From the NCBI RefSeq assembly GCF_024704365.1, contig NZ_JAJDFY010000001.1, positions 787,001 to 851,000 of the forward strand: a DNA stretch of 64,000 nucleotides. Direction: 5' to 3'. The notes under the pieces were generated by a model that saw nothing but the letters and a program-made list of their open reading frames with translations, was not told the DNA's origin and made no database searches. The translations under genes were made by a program, and so were the position numbers. Shown piece after piece: positions 19,387 through 29,849 of the stretch. The stretch is from Thermomonas sp. S9. Its GTDB lineage: Bacteria > Pseudomonadota > Gammaproteobacteria > Xanthomonadales > Xanthomonadaceae. Position 1 is the first letter of the stretch; each line of letters begins with the position of its first letter.

Positions 19387-21258
19387 TCAACCGTCCAGCG
19401 CCTCCCAGCGGGCGTAGGCGGCGTCCAGCTCGGCCTGCAGCTGCGCCAGCGCGGCATTGGCCTGTTGCCGGGCCGCGTCGCCCTGGCGGTAGAACGCCGG
19501 GTCCTGCATCGCGGCGGTGCGCGCGGCGATCGTGGCCTCCAACGCTTCGATGCGGCCCGGCAGCTGCTCCAGCTCGCGCTGGTCCTTGTAGCTCAGCTTC
19601 TTGCGCGGGGGAGGGCCCCGCCGCCGCGGGTGGTGGGGCCGCTGGCTTGATCGCTGTGGCGGGGGGCGTGGTCGCAGGGGGGCGCGGGGCGCTGGCGCAG
19701 CCAGTCGCTGTAGCCGCCGACGTAGTCGCCCAGCCGGCCGTCGCCTTCCAGCACCAGCGTGCTGGTCACCACGTTGTCGAGGAAGTCGCGGTCGTGGCTG
19801 ACCAGCAGCAGGGTGCCGGGATAGTCCAGCAGCAGCTCCTCCAGCAGTTCGAGCGTCTCCACGTCGAGGTCGTTGGTGGGTTCGTCCATCACCAGCAGGT
19901 TGGACGGCTGTGCGAACAGGCGCGCCAGCAGCAGGCGGTTGCGCTCGCCGCCGGACAGGCGGGTGATCGGTGCGCGCGCACGCTCCGGTGAGAACAGGAA
20001 GTCCTGCAGGTAGCCGACCACGTGCTTGCGGCTGCCGTTGATCTCCACGAAATCGCGGCCGCCGGCCACGTTCTCCAGCGCATTGCGGGTGTCGTCCAGC
20101 TGGCTGCGGTGCTGGTCGAAGTAGGCGATCTTCAGGTTCGTGCCCAGCGCCACTGTGCCGGCATCGGGTTGCAGTTCGCCCAGCAGGATTTTGAGCAGGG
20201 TGGACTTGCCCGAGCCGTTCGGGCCGATGATGCCGACCTTGTCGCCGCGCAGGAGCGTGGCCGAGGCGTCGCGCAGGAGGACCTGGTCGCCGAACGCCTG
20301 CGACACGCCGGTCATCTCGATCACCTTCTTGCCGGAGGCCTGCGCGCTCGCGGCTTCCATCTTCACCGTGCCGGTGAGGCCGCGACGCGCGGCGCGCTCG
20401 CGGCGCATCGCCTTCAGTGCGGTGACGCGGCCTTCGTTGCGGGTGCGGCGGGCCTTGATGCCCTGGCGGATCCACACCTCTTCCTGCGCCAGCAGTCTGT
20501 CGAAACGCGCGTTCTCCTGCGCCTCGGCGTGCAGGCGCTCCTCGCGCCGGCGCAGGTAGTTGTCGTAGTCGCCGGGCCAGCTGGTGACCTGGCCGCGGTC
20601 GATCTCGATGATGCGGGTGGCCAGCGCGCGCAGGAAGCCGCGGTCGTGGGTGACGAACACGAGGCTGCCGGGGAAGGTCTTGAGGAAGCCCTCCAGCTCA
20701 GGTGATCGCTTCGACGTCGAGGTGGTTGGTGGGCTCGTCCAGCAGCAGGATGTCCGGCGCGCGCACCAGCGCCTGCGCCAGCAGCACGCGCCGCTTCATG
20801 CCGCCGGAGAGCGCCGCGAATTCGGCATCCTCGGGCAGCTCCAGCCGCTCCAGCACCTGCTGCACGCGGCGGTCCAGGTCCCAGCCGTCGCCGGCCTCGA
20901 TCTGCGTCTGCGCCGCCGTCATCGCGGCCATGTCGCCGGCCTGCACGGCATGGTGGTAGCGCGCCAGCAGCGCGCCGAGATCGCCCAGGCCTTCGGCTAC
21001 CACGGCGAGCACGCTGCCCTGCGTGTCCTGCGGTACTTCCTGCGCCATCCGTGCGACCACGACGCCGGCCTGCACGCGCACTTCGCCGTCGTCGGGCTTG
21101 AGCTCGCCGGCCATCAGCCGCATCAGGGTGGACTTGCCGGCGCCGTTGCGGCCGACGATGCAGACGCGTTCGCCGGGTTCGATGGTGAGGTCGACGTGGT
21201 CGAGCAGCAGCGGACCGCCGACGCCGAAGTCGACGCGCTGGAACTGGAGGAGGGGCAT
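19387..21258 (-). CDS. uup: ABC-F ATPase Uup, frameshifted
   Basis: About 623 residues with two tandem ATPase cassettes and no membrane domain. Cassette 1 has Walker A GRNGAGKST, signature LSGGMKRRVLLA and Walker B ILLLDEPTNHLD; the ABC-F linker is rich in Arg/Glu; cassette 2 has GPNGSGKST, LSGGERNRLLLARL and LLVMDEPTNDLD. The C-terminal coiled coil (KLSYKDQRELEQLPGRIEALE...) identifies Uup, which acts on ribosomes and affects transposon excision. Frame changes occur near 20702 (just after the first Walker B) and near 19612 (at the linker before the coiled coil). Confidence 0.88.
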
Positions 21259-21286
21259 GCGCGCATTTTACGCGGCCCCCACGCGA

Positions 21287-21310
21287 ACGGGCCGCATCAC
21301 TGCGGCCCGT
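21287..21310 (-). terminator. Hairpin after metK
   Basis: A perfect 9-bp stem ACGGGCCGC/GCGGCCCGT with a six-base loop lies between the metK stop and the uup start. There is no T tract on the metK side, so it may only slow polymerase or protect the 3' end. Confidence 0.4.
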
Positions 21311-21337
21311 CCGGGGACTGCCCGCCGCGGTGGCGGC

Positions 21338-22550
21338 TTACTTCAGCTTGGCGGCCTTGCGCAGGGCCTCGGCCTTGTCGGTCTTCTCCCACGAGAACAG
21401 CGTCGCCTTCTGCTTGTTGCCGGCGCCGTCGGTGTAGCTGATCTCCTTCGGCTTGCGGCCGAAGTGGCCATAGCTGGCGGTCGGCTGGTAGATCGGGTGC
21501 TCCAGGTCCAGCATGCGGGTGATCGCATACGGACGCAGGTCGAAGTGGGCGCGGATCAGCTTCTCGATCACGTCGTCGCCGACCTTGCCGGTGCCGAACG
21601 TCGTCACCGAGATCGAGGTCGGCTGGGCCACGCCGATGGCGTAGCTCACCTGCACCTCGCACTTGTCGGCCAGGCCGGCGGCGACGATGTTCTTGGCCAC
21701 GTAGCGCGCGGCGTAGGCGGCCGAGCGGTCCACCTTCGAGGGGTCCTTGCCGGAGAACGCGCCGCCGCCGTGGCGGGCCATGCCGCCGTAGGTGTCGACG
21801 ATGATCTTGCGCCCGGTCAGGCCGCAGTCGCCCACCGGGCCGCCGATCACGAACTTGCCGGTCGGGTTGATGAACACCTTGCTCTTCGGCAGCGCGTCCA
21901 GCTCACTTCTTCGGCAGCACCGGGGCGAGTACGTGTGCGCGCACCGCTTCGATCAGGTCCTTCTGCTTGATGTCGGGATCGTGCTGGGTGGACAGCACCA
22001 CCGCATCCAGGCCGACGATGTCGTGGCCGTCGTAGCGCAACGTCACCTGGCTCTTGGCATCCGGGCGCAGCCACTTCAGCTTGCCGTTCTTGCGCACCTT
22101 GGCCTGTTGCTCGACCAGGCGGTGCGCGTAGTAGATCGGCGCCGGCATGAACTCGGGCGCCTCGTTGCAGGCGTAGCCGAACATCAGGCCCTGGTCGCCC
22201 GCGCCCTGGTCTTCCGGCTTCTTGCGATCCACGCCCTGGTTGATGTCGGGCGACTGCTTGCCGAGCATGTTGATGATGGCGCAGGTGTGGCCGTCGAAGC
22301 CGACGCCGGAGTTGTCGTAGCCGATGCCGTTGATGACCTTGCGGGCCAGCTCCTCGATGTCCACCCACGCGCTGGTGGTGACCTCGCCCGCCACGATCGC
22401 CGCGCCGGTCTTCACCAGCGTCTCGCAGGCCACGCGGGCGTGCTTGTCCTGGGCCAGGATCGCGTCCAGCACCGCATCGGAGATCTGGTCGGCGAGCTTG
22501 TCCGGATGGCCTTCGGAGACCGATTCGGAAGTGAACAGATAGCTGGACAT
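21338..22550 (-). CDS. metK: S-adenosylmethionine synthetase, frameshifted
   Basis: About 403 residues; makes SAM from methionine and ATP. The N-terminal frame begins [22 protein letters not shown] and holds the catalytic GHPDK, the motif DQGLMFGYA and [11 protein letters not shown]; it ends in LPKK at 21903. The remainder continues in another frame with [23 protein letters not shown], the glycine-rich loop [19 protein letters not shown] and the C-terminal GHFGRKP. The frame change near 21900 appears to be one missing base. AGGGA lies about ten bases before the ATG. The gene reads toward uup with 80 bases between. Confidence 0.94.
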
Positions 22551-22753
22551 CGCTTTATATCCCTGCATTCGGATGGAAAGATGGCCGCGCATGATACAGG
22601 CTGGCGGCCCGGCGCGCATCATGCGCCCACGGGCGTGACCGCAATGTTGGGCCGGCGTTAAGTCCCGCTGTCACCGTGGGGTCATGTGGCTGCCATCCGG
22701 CTGTCCCGCGGCGCGGGCAGGCTGCGGGCCAACCCGGCCGCCACGCTCTCGCC
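22551..22753. other. Divergent intergenic region metK / olsF-like gene
   Basis: About 200 bases separate the divergent genes. On the metK strand a TATCAT (22591-22596) could be a -10 with a leader of about 40 bases. I looked for a SAM riboswitch and found no match. No other clear signal is visible. Confidence 0.35.
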
Positions 22754-24475
22754 ATGATCCAGCTTGAACAGCGCCTGCAGCAGCGCTTCCCGCACTGGTT
22801 CCGCGGTCGCCGCGCGCTCCTGGCCCGCCCGCTGCTGCGCGGCATCGCGCGCTGGTCGCGGCTGGACGAGATCGACGCCTTCCTCGCCGGCAACGCTCAC
22901 CTGCGCGGGTTCGATTTCGTCGCCGCGGCCCTGCGTCACCTGGGCGCCGGCTACGACGTGGACGCGGACGAGCTGGCGCAGGTGCCCGCCCACGGGCGGC
23001 TGCTGGTGGTCGCCAACCATCCGTCGGGCGCGCTGGACGCGCTGGCGCTGCTGGATGCCCTCGGCCGGGTGCGGCGCGACGTGCGCATCGTGGCCAATGA
23101 TTTCCTGTCGGCGCTGGACGGGCTGGGCGAGCTGCTGCTGCCGGTGCGCATCCTCGGCGGCCGTCCGGCGCAGGACAGCCTGCGCGCGATCGAGGCGGCG
23201 CTGGCGCGCGGCGAATGCGTGGTGGTGTTCCCGGCCGGCGAGGTCTCGCGGCTGGGCCCGGGCGGTATCCGCGACGGCCGCTGGCGGCGCGGCTTCCTGC
23301 GCTTCGCCCGCGCCTGCGCGGCGCCGGTGCTACCGGTGCGCATCCACGCCCGCAACTCGGCGCTGTTCTACGGTGCCTCGGCCCTGTTCAAGCCGGCCGG
23401 CACCGCGCTGCTGGCGCGCGAGATGTTCGCCCGCCGCGCGCGCCGGATCGGGTTGCGCATCGGTGCCCCGCGCGAATTGCCGGCCGCAGGCGATGATGCC
23501 GCGCTGCTGCGCGAGGTGCGCCGCGAGCTGTACGCGCTCGGCAGCCACCGCCAGCGCGCGCGCGCACGGCAGCAGGGGCCGGAGCCGCTGGCCGCGGCGG
23601 TCGAACCCGGCCTGCTGCGCGCCGGAATCGACGGGATGCGGCTACTGGGTCAGACCGCCGACGGCAAGCAGATCCGGGTGGGGACGCTGGCGGTGGGGTC
23701 GCCGCTGCTGCACGAGATCGGCCGCCTGCGCGAGCTGACCTTCCGCGAAGTGGGCGAGGGCACCGGGCGCAGTCTGGACCTGGACACCTGGGACAGCTGG
23801 TACGAGCACATCGTGCTGTGGGACGCGGCGGCTGGCAAGATCGCCGGCGCCTACCGGATCGCGCGCGGCGCGCCGACCCTGGCCGCGCACGGCCTGCGCG
23901 GGCTGTACACCGCCAGCCTGTTCGCCTACGGCGAGACGATGCTGCCGCGGATCGCGCAGGGCATGGAGCTGGGGCGCAGCTTCGTGGTGCCCGCGTACTG
24001 GAGCAGCCGCAGCCTCGACTATCTGTGGCAAGGCATCGGCGCCTATCTGCGCGCGTATCCGCAGGTGCGCTACCTGTTCGGCGCGGTCTCGATCAGCGCC
24101 GCGCTGCCGCCGGCGGCGCGTGCGCAGATCGTCGCCCACTACGCGCGCTGGCACGGCGGTCCGCCAGGCGAGGTCACCGCGCGCCGCCCGTTCGTGTATG
24201 AGGCCGCACATCCCGACGATGCGGCGCTGGACGCCGACACCGCTTTCCGGGTGCTGAAGGCCAACCTCGAAGCCTTGGGGGCGCAGGTGCCGACCCTCTA
24301 CAAACAGTACGTGGAACTGTGCGAACCCGGTGGCGCGCGCTTCCTCGCGTTCGGCGTCGATCCCGGCTTCAGCGACGCGGTGGACGGCCTGATCGAAGTG
24401 GACATCGCCTGCATGCGCCCGAAGAAGCGCCAGCGCTACCTGGGTGCGGCAGCCGACTGCGCGGGGGCGGCATGA
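22754..24475 (+). CDS. OlsF-like bifunctional acyltransferase (ornithine lipid type)
   Basis: A 573-residue fusion. Residues about 30-270 are a PlsC-type lysophospholipid acyltransferase domain with NHPSGALDALAL (His-Asp motif), FPAGEVSR and FLRFARACAAPVLPVRI. Residues about 300-560 are an OlsB/hemolysin-type GNAT domain with VGSPLLHEIGRLRELTFREVGEG, YRIARG, ELGRSFVVPAYW and GAVSISAALP. This order equals OlsF, which N-acylates ornithine with its C-terminal domain and O-acylates the product with its N-terminal one. The substrate amino acid is inferred. The stop overlaps the next start (ATGA), coupling it to a lipid A-type phosphatase gene. Confidence 0.8.
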   Translation: MIQLEQRLQQRFPHWFRGRRALLARPLLRGIARWSRLDEIDAFLAGNAHLRGFDFVAAALRHLGAGYDVDADELAQVPAHGRLLVVANHPSGALDALALLDALGRVRRDVRIVANDFLSALDGLGELLLPVRILGGRPAQDSLRAIEAALARGECVVVFPAGEVSRLGPGGIRDGRWRRGFLRFARACAAPVLPVRIHARNSALFYGASALFKPAGTALLAREMFARRARRIGLRIGAPRELPAAGDDAALLREVRRELYALGSHRQRARARQQGPEPLAAAVEPGLLRAGIDGMRLLGQTADGKQIRVGTLAVGSPLLHEIGRLRELTFREVGEGTGRSLDLDTWDSWYEHIVLWDAAAGKIAGAYRIARGAPTLAAHGLRGLYTASLFAYGETMLPRIAQGMELGRSFVVPAYWSSRSLDYLWQGIGAYLRAYPQVRYLFGAVSISAALPPAARAQIVAHYARWHGGPPGEVTARRPFVYEAAHPDDAALDADTAFRVLKANLEALGAQVPTLYKQYVELCEPGGARFLAFGVDPGFSDAVDGLIEVDIACMRPKKRQRYLGAAADCAGAA

Positions 24476-25282
24476 ACATCGCGTCGCCACCACTGCGGCG
24501 CGCGGTGTTCGTCTCCGACCTGCACCTGGGCGCGCGTCACTGCCATGCCGCGGCGCTGGCGCGGTTCCTGTCCGGGCTGCGCTGTGCGCGGCTGTACCTG
24601 GTCGGCGACATCGTGGACCTGTGGTGGATGGCGCAGCGCCGGGTGCGCTGGGACGCCGAGCACAACCGGGTGGTCGAGGCCCTGCACGCGCTGCGTCGGG
24701 CGGGCACCGAGATCATCTACATCCCCGGCAACCACGACCGCCCGCTGCGGCATTTCTGCGGGCTGGCGCTGCCGGCGATGCGGGTGCGGCGGCGCGCGAT
24801 CCACGTCACCGCCGACGGCCGCCGGCTGCTGGTGGTGCATGGCGACGAGTTCGACGACGCCACCCATTTCGGCACCCTGCAGGAGCGCTTCGGCGACTGG
24901 CTGTATTACCGCATCCTGACCGGCAACCAGTGGGTGAACGCGATCCGCGCGCGGCTGGGGGTTGCGCTACTGGTCGCTGGCGGAGTTCCTGAAATCCCGC
25001 AGCGGCGCCGCCGAGCGCTACATCGGCCGGTTCGTGCAGGCCGGGCTCGCGGCCGCGCGCCGGCGCGGGCTGGATGGCATCGTCTGCGGGCATATCCATC
25101 GCGCCGCGCTGACCGAGCATGCCGGGCTGGTGTACGCCAACGACGGCGACTGGGTGGAAAGCCTGAGCGCGCTGGTGGAGGAAGCCGACGGCACGTTGCG
25201 CCTGCTCTCGCACCTGGGCGAGGTGCTGGCCGAACTGCCGCCGCGGAGCGCGTTGCCATCAAGCCTGCCGCAGGCCGCGTGA
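24472..25282 (+). CDS. UDP-2,3-diacylglucosamine hydrolase-like phosphoesterase, frameshifted
   Basis: About 269 residues of the calcineurin-like metallophosphoesterase superfamily. All metal motifs are present in order: DLHLGARH, GDIVDLWW, GNHDRPL, HGDEFDD and CGHIHRAAL. This set matches the LpxH2/YbbF-like proteins that cleave UDP-2,3-diacylglucosamine in lipid A synthesis or a related nucleotide lipid. A frame change near 24958 in a G-rich run joins AIRARLG to RYWSLAEFLKSRSGAAERYI. The ATG overlaps the acyltransferase stop by four bases, indicating a lipid-metabolism operon. Confidence 0.8.
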
Positions 25283-25292
25283 GGGGTGCGAT

Positions 25293-26291
25293 CAGGCGGC
25301 TTCTGGCAGATCCGGCGGCACGCCCGCGGCCAGCGCGTCGAAGTAGTCGCATGTCAGCCGCCGCTGCGCTTCCAGCGGTCTGCGCGCGGTTGACCACCGC
25401 GCGGAAGGCCGCGTTCTCGGGCCGGTCCCTGGCATACCAGCCCAGGTGCTTGCGCGCGATGCGCACACCGGCGTCCTCGCCGTAGAAGGCGTGCAGCGCG
25501 TGCAGGTGGCCGAGCAGGATGTCGCGCACCGCGGCCGGCGAAGGCTCCGGCAGTTCCTCGCCGGTGGCCAGGTAGTGCGCGATCTGGCCGGGCAGCCACG
25601 GCCGGCCCTGCGCGGCGCGCCCGATCATCACCGCGTCGCAGCCGGTTTCTGCCAGCACGCGGGCGGCCTTGCGCGGCGAGTCGATGTCGCCGTTGGCAAT
25701 CACCGGGATCTTCAGCATCGCCTTGACCGCGGCGATGGTGGCGTATTCGGCGCTGCCGGCGTAGTGCTGGTCGCGGGTGCGGCCGTGGATCGCCAGCGCC
25801 TGCACGCCGGCGGCCTCGGCGATGCGCGCGATTTCCGCCGCGTTCCGGTGGTCGGCATCCCAGCCGGTGCGGATCTTCAGCGTCACCGGCACGTCCACCG
25901 CCTTGACCACCGCCTCGAGGATGCGCGCCACCAGCGCCGGTTCACGCATCAGCGCGCTGCCGGCCCAGGCGTTGCACACCTTCTTGGCTGGGCAGCCCAT
26001 GTTGATGTCGATGATCTGCGCGCCGTGGTCGACGTTGAAGCGCGCGGCGTCGGCCATGACCTCGGGCACGGTGCCGGCGATCTGCACGCTGACCGGGTCG
26101 GGTTCGCCGGCATGGTCCATGCGGTGGCGCGACTTGGCGGTGTGCCAGAAGCGCGGGTCGGAGGTGGTCATCTCCGACACCGCAAGGCCGGCGCCAAGGC
26201 GCTTGCACAGCTGCCGGAACGGCTTGTCGGTCACGCCCGCCATGGGCGCGAGGATCACCTTTGGGTCGATGGCGTAGGGGCCGATGCGCAT
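25293..26291 (-). CDS. dusB: tRNA-dihydrouridine synthase DusB, frameshifted near the end
   Basis: About 332 residues; an FMN enzyme reducing specific uridines of tRNA. It begins MRIGPYAIDPKVILAPMAGVTD, has VQIAGTVPEVMA, the signature IDINMGCPAKKVCN with the catalytic Cys, TLKIRTGWD, IHGRTRDQHYAG, VIANGDID and MIGRAAQGRPWL. Near 25378 the frame changes by one base; the alternative continues LEAQRRLTCDYFDALAAG and stops at 25293. No fis gene follows, unlike enterobacteria. The stop is 10 bases from the stop of the convergent phosphoesterase gene. Confidence 0.92.
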
Positions 26292-26337
26292 GCGCGCATT
26301 CTCGCACTCTCGCGTTGGGCGGCGCGCGCCGGCGGGC

Positions 26338-27285
26338 TCAGTCCGCGGGAAAGTGGGGCATCGCCAGCGCGGCGCCGGCCTGCTCGGTGCTGCGCGCGGC
26401 GTAGCGGTTGGCGAAACGCACGTGTTCGCCGAAGGCCAGCCGCGGGCGCAGCGCGAGCGAGGCCGCCAGTGCCCCGTTGAAGGCATCGCCGGCCCCGGTG
26501 GTGTCCACCACCTGCGCCGGCTCCGCGCCAACCCGGTAGTGCCCGGCGGCATCGCCGCGCTGCTGTGCTTCGGCGTGCGAGACGAAGCAGCCGCTGGCGC
26601 CCAGGGTCACCACCACGCTGCCGTCCGGCAGCAGGTCGCGGCAGAGCGCATGCAGGCGCCCCGAGTCGAGGCTGGCCACCGCCTCGGCCTCGATCCGCTG
26701 GCCCACGTGGCGGCCCAGCAGGGCGGCGAATTCGGTCTCGTTCGGGGTCAGCACCTCGGCGCGGTCGAGCAGGGCGCGGTCGATCGCCACGTTCGCCGGC
26801 GCCGGATTGAGGATGGCCAGCGCGCCGGCCGCGCGCGCCGCCTCCAGCGCGGCCGCCACCGCCGGCAGTGGGGACTCCAGCTGGACCAGCAGCACGTCGC
26901 CGGCGCCCAGCCCGGTCAGCGCGGTGGCGATGAAGCCGGGATCCAGCGCGGCGTTCGCGCCGGGGCCGATCACGATGCAGTTGCGGCCCTCGGCATCCAC
27001 GAAGATGCCGGCGGTGCCGGTGGGCGCGGCGCTGGGCTGGGCGTGCAGCGTAAGGCCGTCGGCTGCAGCCAGCTCGCGCGCCATCCGGGCGCCGCCATCC
27101 GGTCCCAGCGCACACACGAAGGCGGTCTCGGCGCCGGCGCGGCGCGCGGCGATCGCCTGGTTGAAGCCCTTGCCGCCGGGGCCGCTGGCGTATTGCCCGG
27201 CAAGCGTCGCGCCGGGCGCTGGCAGTGCGGCCACCCGCCAGACGTGATCGACGTTGAACGAGCCGGCGACGAAGACGCGCGCCAT
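26338..27285 (-). CDS. rbsK: Ribokinase / PfkB-family sugar kinase
   Basis: A 315-residue PfkB-family kinase. The N-terminal signature GGKGFNQAIAARRAG, the substrate loop, the anion-hole motif DTTGAGDAFNGALA near the C-terminus (PfkB signature 2, with catalytic Asp) and TPNETEFAALLG are intact. It phosphorylates ribose or a similar pentose. It begins two bases after the stop of a nucleoside transporter gene, so the pair probably takes up nucleosides and recycles their ribose. The symbol is the best guess; deoxyribokinase is an alternative. Confidence 0.82.
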   Translation of the reverse strand: MARVFVAGSFNVDHVWRVAALPAPGATLAGQYASGPGGKGFNQAIAARRAGAETAFVCALGPDGGARMARELAAADGLTLHAQPSAAPTGTAGIFVDAEGRNCIVIGPGANAALDPGFIATALTGLGAGDVLLVQLESPLPAVAAALEAARAAGALAILNPAPANVAIDRALLDRAEVLTPNETEFAALLGRHVGQRIEAEAVASLDSGRLHALCRDLLPDGSVVVTLGASGCFVSHAEAQQRGDAAGHYRVGAEPAQVVDTTGAGDAFNGALAASLALRPRLAFGEHVRFANRYAARSTEQAGAALAMPHFPAD

Positions 27286-27287
27286 GG

Positions 27288-28565
27288 TCAGGGGTTGCCC
27301 ACGTCGGCCGCGCCGTGCGCAGGCACAACCTTGTGCGGATCGTGGCGGTGCTTGAACAGCGGCACGAACGCCACCGCCATCGCCAGCCCATACAGCGCGA
27401 AGGTCAGCCAGATGCCGTGCCAGTCCTTCACGCCGGCGGCATCGGTGAAGAAGCGGTCGATCATCCAGCCGCTGACCGCGCTGCCCAGCACCGCGCCGAT
27501 GCCGTTGGTCATCAGCATGAACAGGCCCTGCGCGCTGGCGCGAATCTTCGGGTCGGCCTGCTGCTCCACGAACAGGCTGCCGGAAATGTTGAAGAAGTCG
27601 AACGCCATGCCGTACACGATGCAGGAGAGGATGATCATCCACAGGCCCGGGCCCGGATTGCCGTAGGCGAACAGCCCGAAGCGCAGGAACCAGGCGACCA
27701 TGCTGATGGTCATCACCGTCTTGATCCCGAACCGCTTCAGGAAGAACGGGATGGTGAGGATGAACAGGGTTTCGCTGATCTGCGAGATCGACATGATGAT
27801 GGCGGGGTACTTCACCGCCAGCGAATCGGCATAGGCCGGGTTGTTCTCGAACTCGCCCAGGAAGGTGCCGCCGTAGGCGTTGGTGAGTTGCAGCGCGGCG
27901 CCGAGCAGCATCGCGAAGATGAAGAACACCGCCATGTTGCGGTCGCCCAGCAGGCGGAACGAGGTCAGCCCCAGCGCGTCCAGCAGCGAGCCGTGCCGGG
28001 CTTCGCGCAGGCGCGGCGGGGCCGCGGGCAGGGTGAACGCATAGGCACCGAGCACGAACGCCGCGCCGGCCGCCACGTAGAACTGCCCGGGGGATTTCTC
28101 CAGCCCGAGCAGGCTGGTGGTCCACAGCGCGGCGATGAAGCCCACGGTGCCCCACACCCGGATCGGCGGGTAGTCGCGGATCACGTCCATGCCCTGCTGC
28201 TTCAGCGCGTTGTAGGCCACCGCGATCGCCAGCGAGATGGTGGGCATGTAGCACAGCATGGTGGCCAGGATCAGCCAGAAGAACGTGTTCGGGTCGGAGG
28301 CCTGCGGCAGCAGGCACAGCAGCATGCCGCCAAGGATGTGCAGCGCGCCGTACAGGCGCTCGGCATTGATCCAGCGGTCGGCGACGATCCCCATCAGCGA
28401 GGGCATGAACAGCGCGGAGATGCCCATGGTCGAGAAAATTGCGCCGAAGCTGGTGCCGGACCAGCCGCGGTTTTCGAACCAGTAGCGGCCGATGGTGATC
28501 AGCCAGGCCCCCCAGATGAAGAACTGGAGGAAATTCATGATGGTCAGGCGCAACTTCAGATTCAC
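27288..28565 (-). CDS. Nucleoside:H+ symporter (NupG-like MFS)
   Basis: A 425-residue protein with 12 predicted membrane helices. The N-terminus MNLKLRLTIMNFLQFFIWGAW and the following GRYWFENRGWSGTSFGAIFS are characteristic of the nucleoside:H+ symporter family (NupG/XapB), as are RVWGTVGFIAALW and MAFDFFNISGSLFVE. It imports nucleosides across the inner membrane with protons. It is followed two bases later by a ribokinase gene, supporting nucleoside salvage. No regulator gene is adjacent. Confidence 0.88.
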   Translation of the reverse strand: MNLKLRLTIMNFLQFFIWGAWLITIGRYWFENRGWSGTSFGAIFSTMGISALFMPSLMGIVADRWINAERLYGALHILGGMLLCLLPQASDPNTFFWLILATMLCYMPTISLAIAVAYNALKQQGMDVIRDYPPIRVWGTVGFIAALWTTSLLGLEKSPGQFYVAAGAAFVLGAYAFTLPAAPPRLREARHGSLLDALGLTSFRLLGDRNMAVFFIFAMLLGAALQLTNAYGGTFLGEFENNPAYADSLAVKYPAIIMSISQISETLFILTIPFFLKRFGIKTVMTISMVAWFLRFGLFAYGNPGPGLWMIILSCIVYGMAFDFFNISGSLFVEQQADPKIRASAQGLFMLMTNGIGAVLGSAVSGWMIDRFFTDAAGVKDWHGIWLTFALYGLAMAVAFVPLFKHRHDPHKVVPAHGAADVGNP

Positions 28566-28649
28566 GCGGGCATCCCCCTGTCGAAGGCGCCCCAGTGCGC
28601 CTGCTGGCGCAGGGTAGTCAGCGCCGCAGGTGCCGGCAAGCCGGGGCCA

Positions 28650-29789
28650 TCAGGCGTCGCGCGCCACCACCCGGTTGCGGCCTTCCAGCTTGGCCCGGCG
28701 CAGGCGCAGGTCGGCCCGCCGCAGCAGTTGCGACAGGTCGTTGCCGTCCTGCGGCCAGCTGGCGATGCCGGCGCTGAAGGTCAGCCGCATCGGGTCGTCG
28801 TCGCGGCCGGGCTGGAACGGGGCGGCCGCCAGCTCGCGGCGCAGCGCCTCCATCCGTTCCCAGGCGCGGCCGGTGGGCAGCGGCATCACCAGCACGAATT
28901 CCTCGCCGCCCAGCCGCACCAGCCAGTCGTCGTGGTCCAGCGCCTGCCGCAGCACGTTGACCACGTGGCGCAGGGCGCGGTCGCCGGCCGTGCGGCCGGC
29001 TTCGTCGTTGACCCGGCGGAAATAATCGAGGTCGAGCAGGCACACCGACAGCGAGCTGCCGCTCGCGCGCGCGCCATCGGCCAGGCTGGGGAAGCGATGC
29101 ACCAGCAGGGTGCGGTTGGGCAGGCCGGTCAGGCCGTCGTTGCCCGACAGCTCCACCAGCCGCTGCATGCGGAACACCACGGTGGCGGTGATCGCGGTGG
29201 TGATCGCCAGCAGCACCTCGCGCTGCAGCACGTTGGACAGGCGCACCGTCCCGTAGTCGGCGGAAGCCAGTTGCTCGGGGCCCGGCACCAGCTGGAACAC
29301 CGCCGCCGCCAGCGCGCCGTACTGCAGGATCGCCAGCATGCCGGTAAACAGGGTCAGGCGACCGTCGTTGCGCAGCGCGGTCATCAGGATCGCGATCAGG
29401 TAGAACGCCCACACCACCATGCTGTTCAGCCCCGTGGCGGGCGAGTCCAGCGCCAGCAGCGCCAGCACCAGGGTGGTCAGGGTGACGTCATAACTGGCGG
29501 TGGCCCAGGGCGCTCAACGCAACCGGCGCGGCGGCCGCGCCAGCAGCAGCCACAGCTGCGAGAACAGCACCGCCAGCAGCACGCCGACGAATCCGGCCGT
29601 GCCTTCGGTGGGTGTGAATTCCCCGGTAATGATGTTCACCAGCGGCAGCAGCAACAGCAGCAGCGACAGGCCCGCGCGCAGCTTGGCCACCAGCAGCTCG
29701 CCACCGGCGCCGATCTCCAGCATCAGGGTATCCGGCGATGTGCGCAGCTGCCGCCAGAACTCACGCAGTCCGAGTCCGATGATGTTCAC
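28650..29789 (-). pseudogene. Membrane diguanylate cyclase with an in-frame stop
   Basis: The full frame would encode about 379 residues: an N-terminal membrane domain of several helices (VNIITGEFTP, then VVWAFYLIAILMTAL), and a C-terminal GGDEF domain with DGLTGLPNRTLL, VCLLDLDYFRRVND and the active-site RLGGEEFVL. A TGA at 29514-29516 interrupts the same reading frame after ARPPRRLR; unlike other lesions here it needs a base change (TGG to TGA would restore Trp), not an indel. The product-inhibition site before GGEEF reads DHDD and lacks the usual RxxD. A GTG/ATG restart downstream would still give a shorter cyclase. Confidence 0.75.
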
Positions 29790-29849
29790 GCCTTCCCCCG
29801 TTCCAGGTGCAGGATAGGCCGACGCCGGGGACGGCTCAATGGCGGGCGG

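Noticed and set aside
22551-22753. Possible SAM riboswitch in front of metK
   Set aside because: None of the conserved SAM-I, SAM-II, SAM-IV or SAM/SAH blocks can be found, and the likely leader is only about 40 bases.
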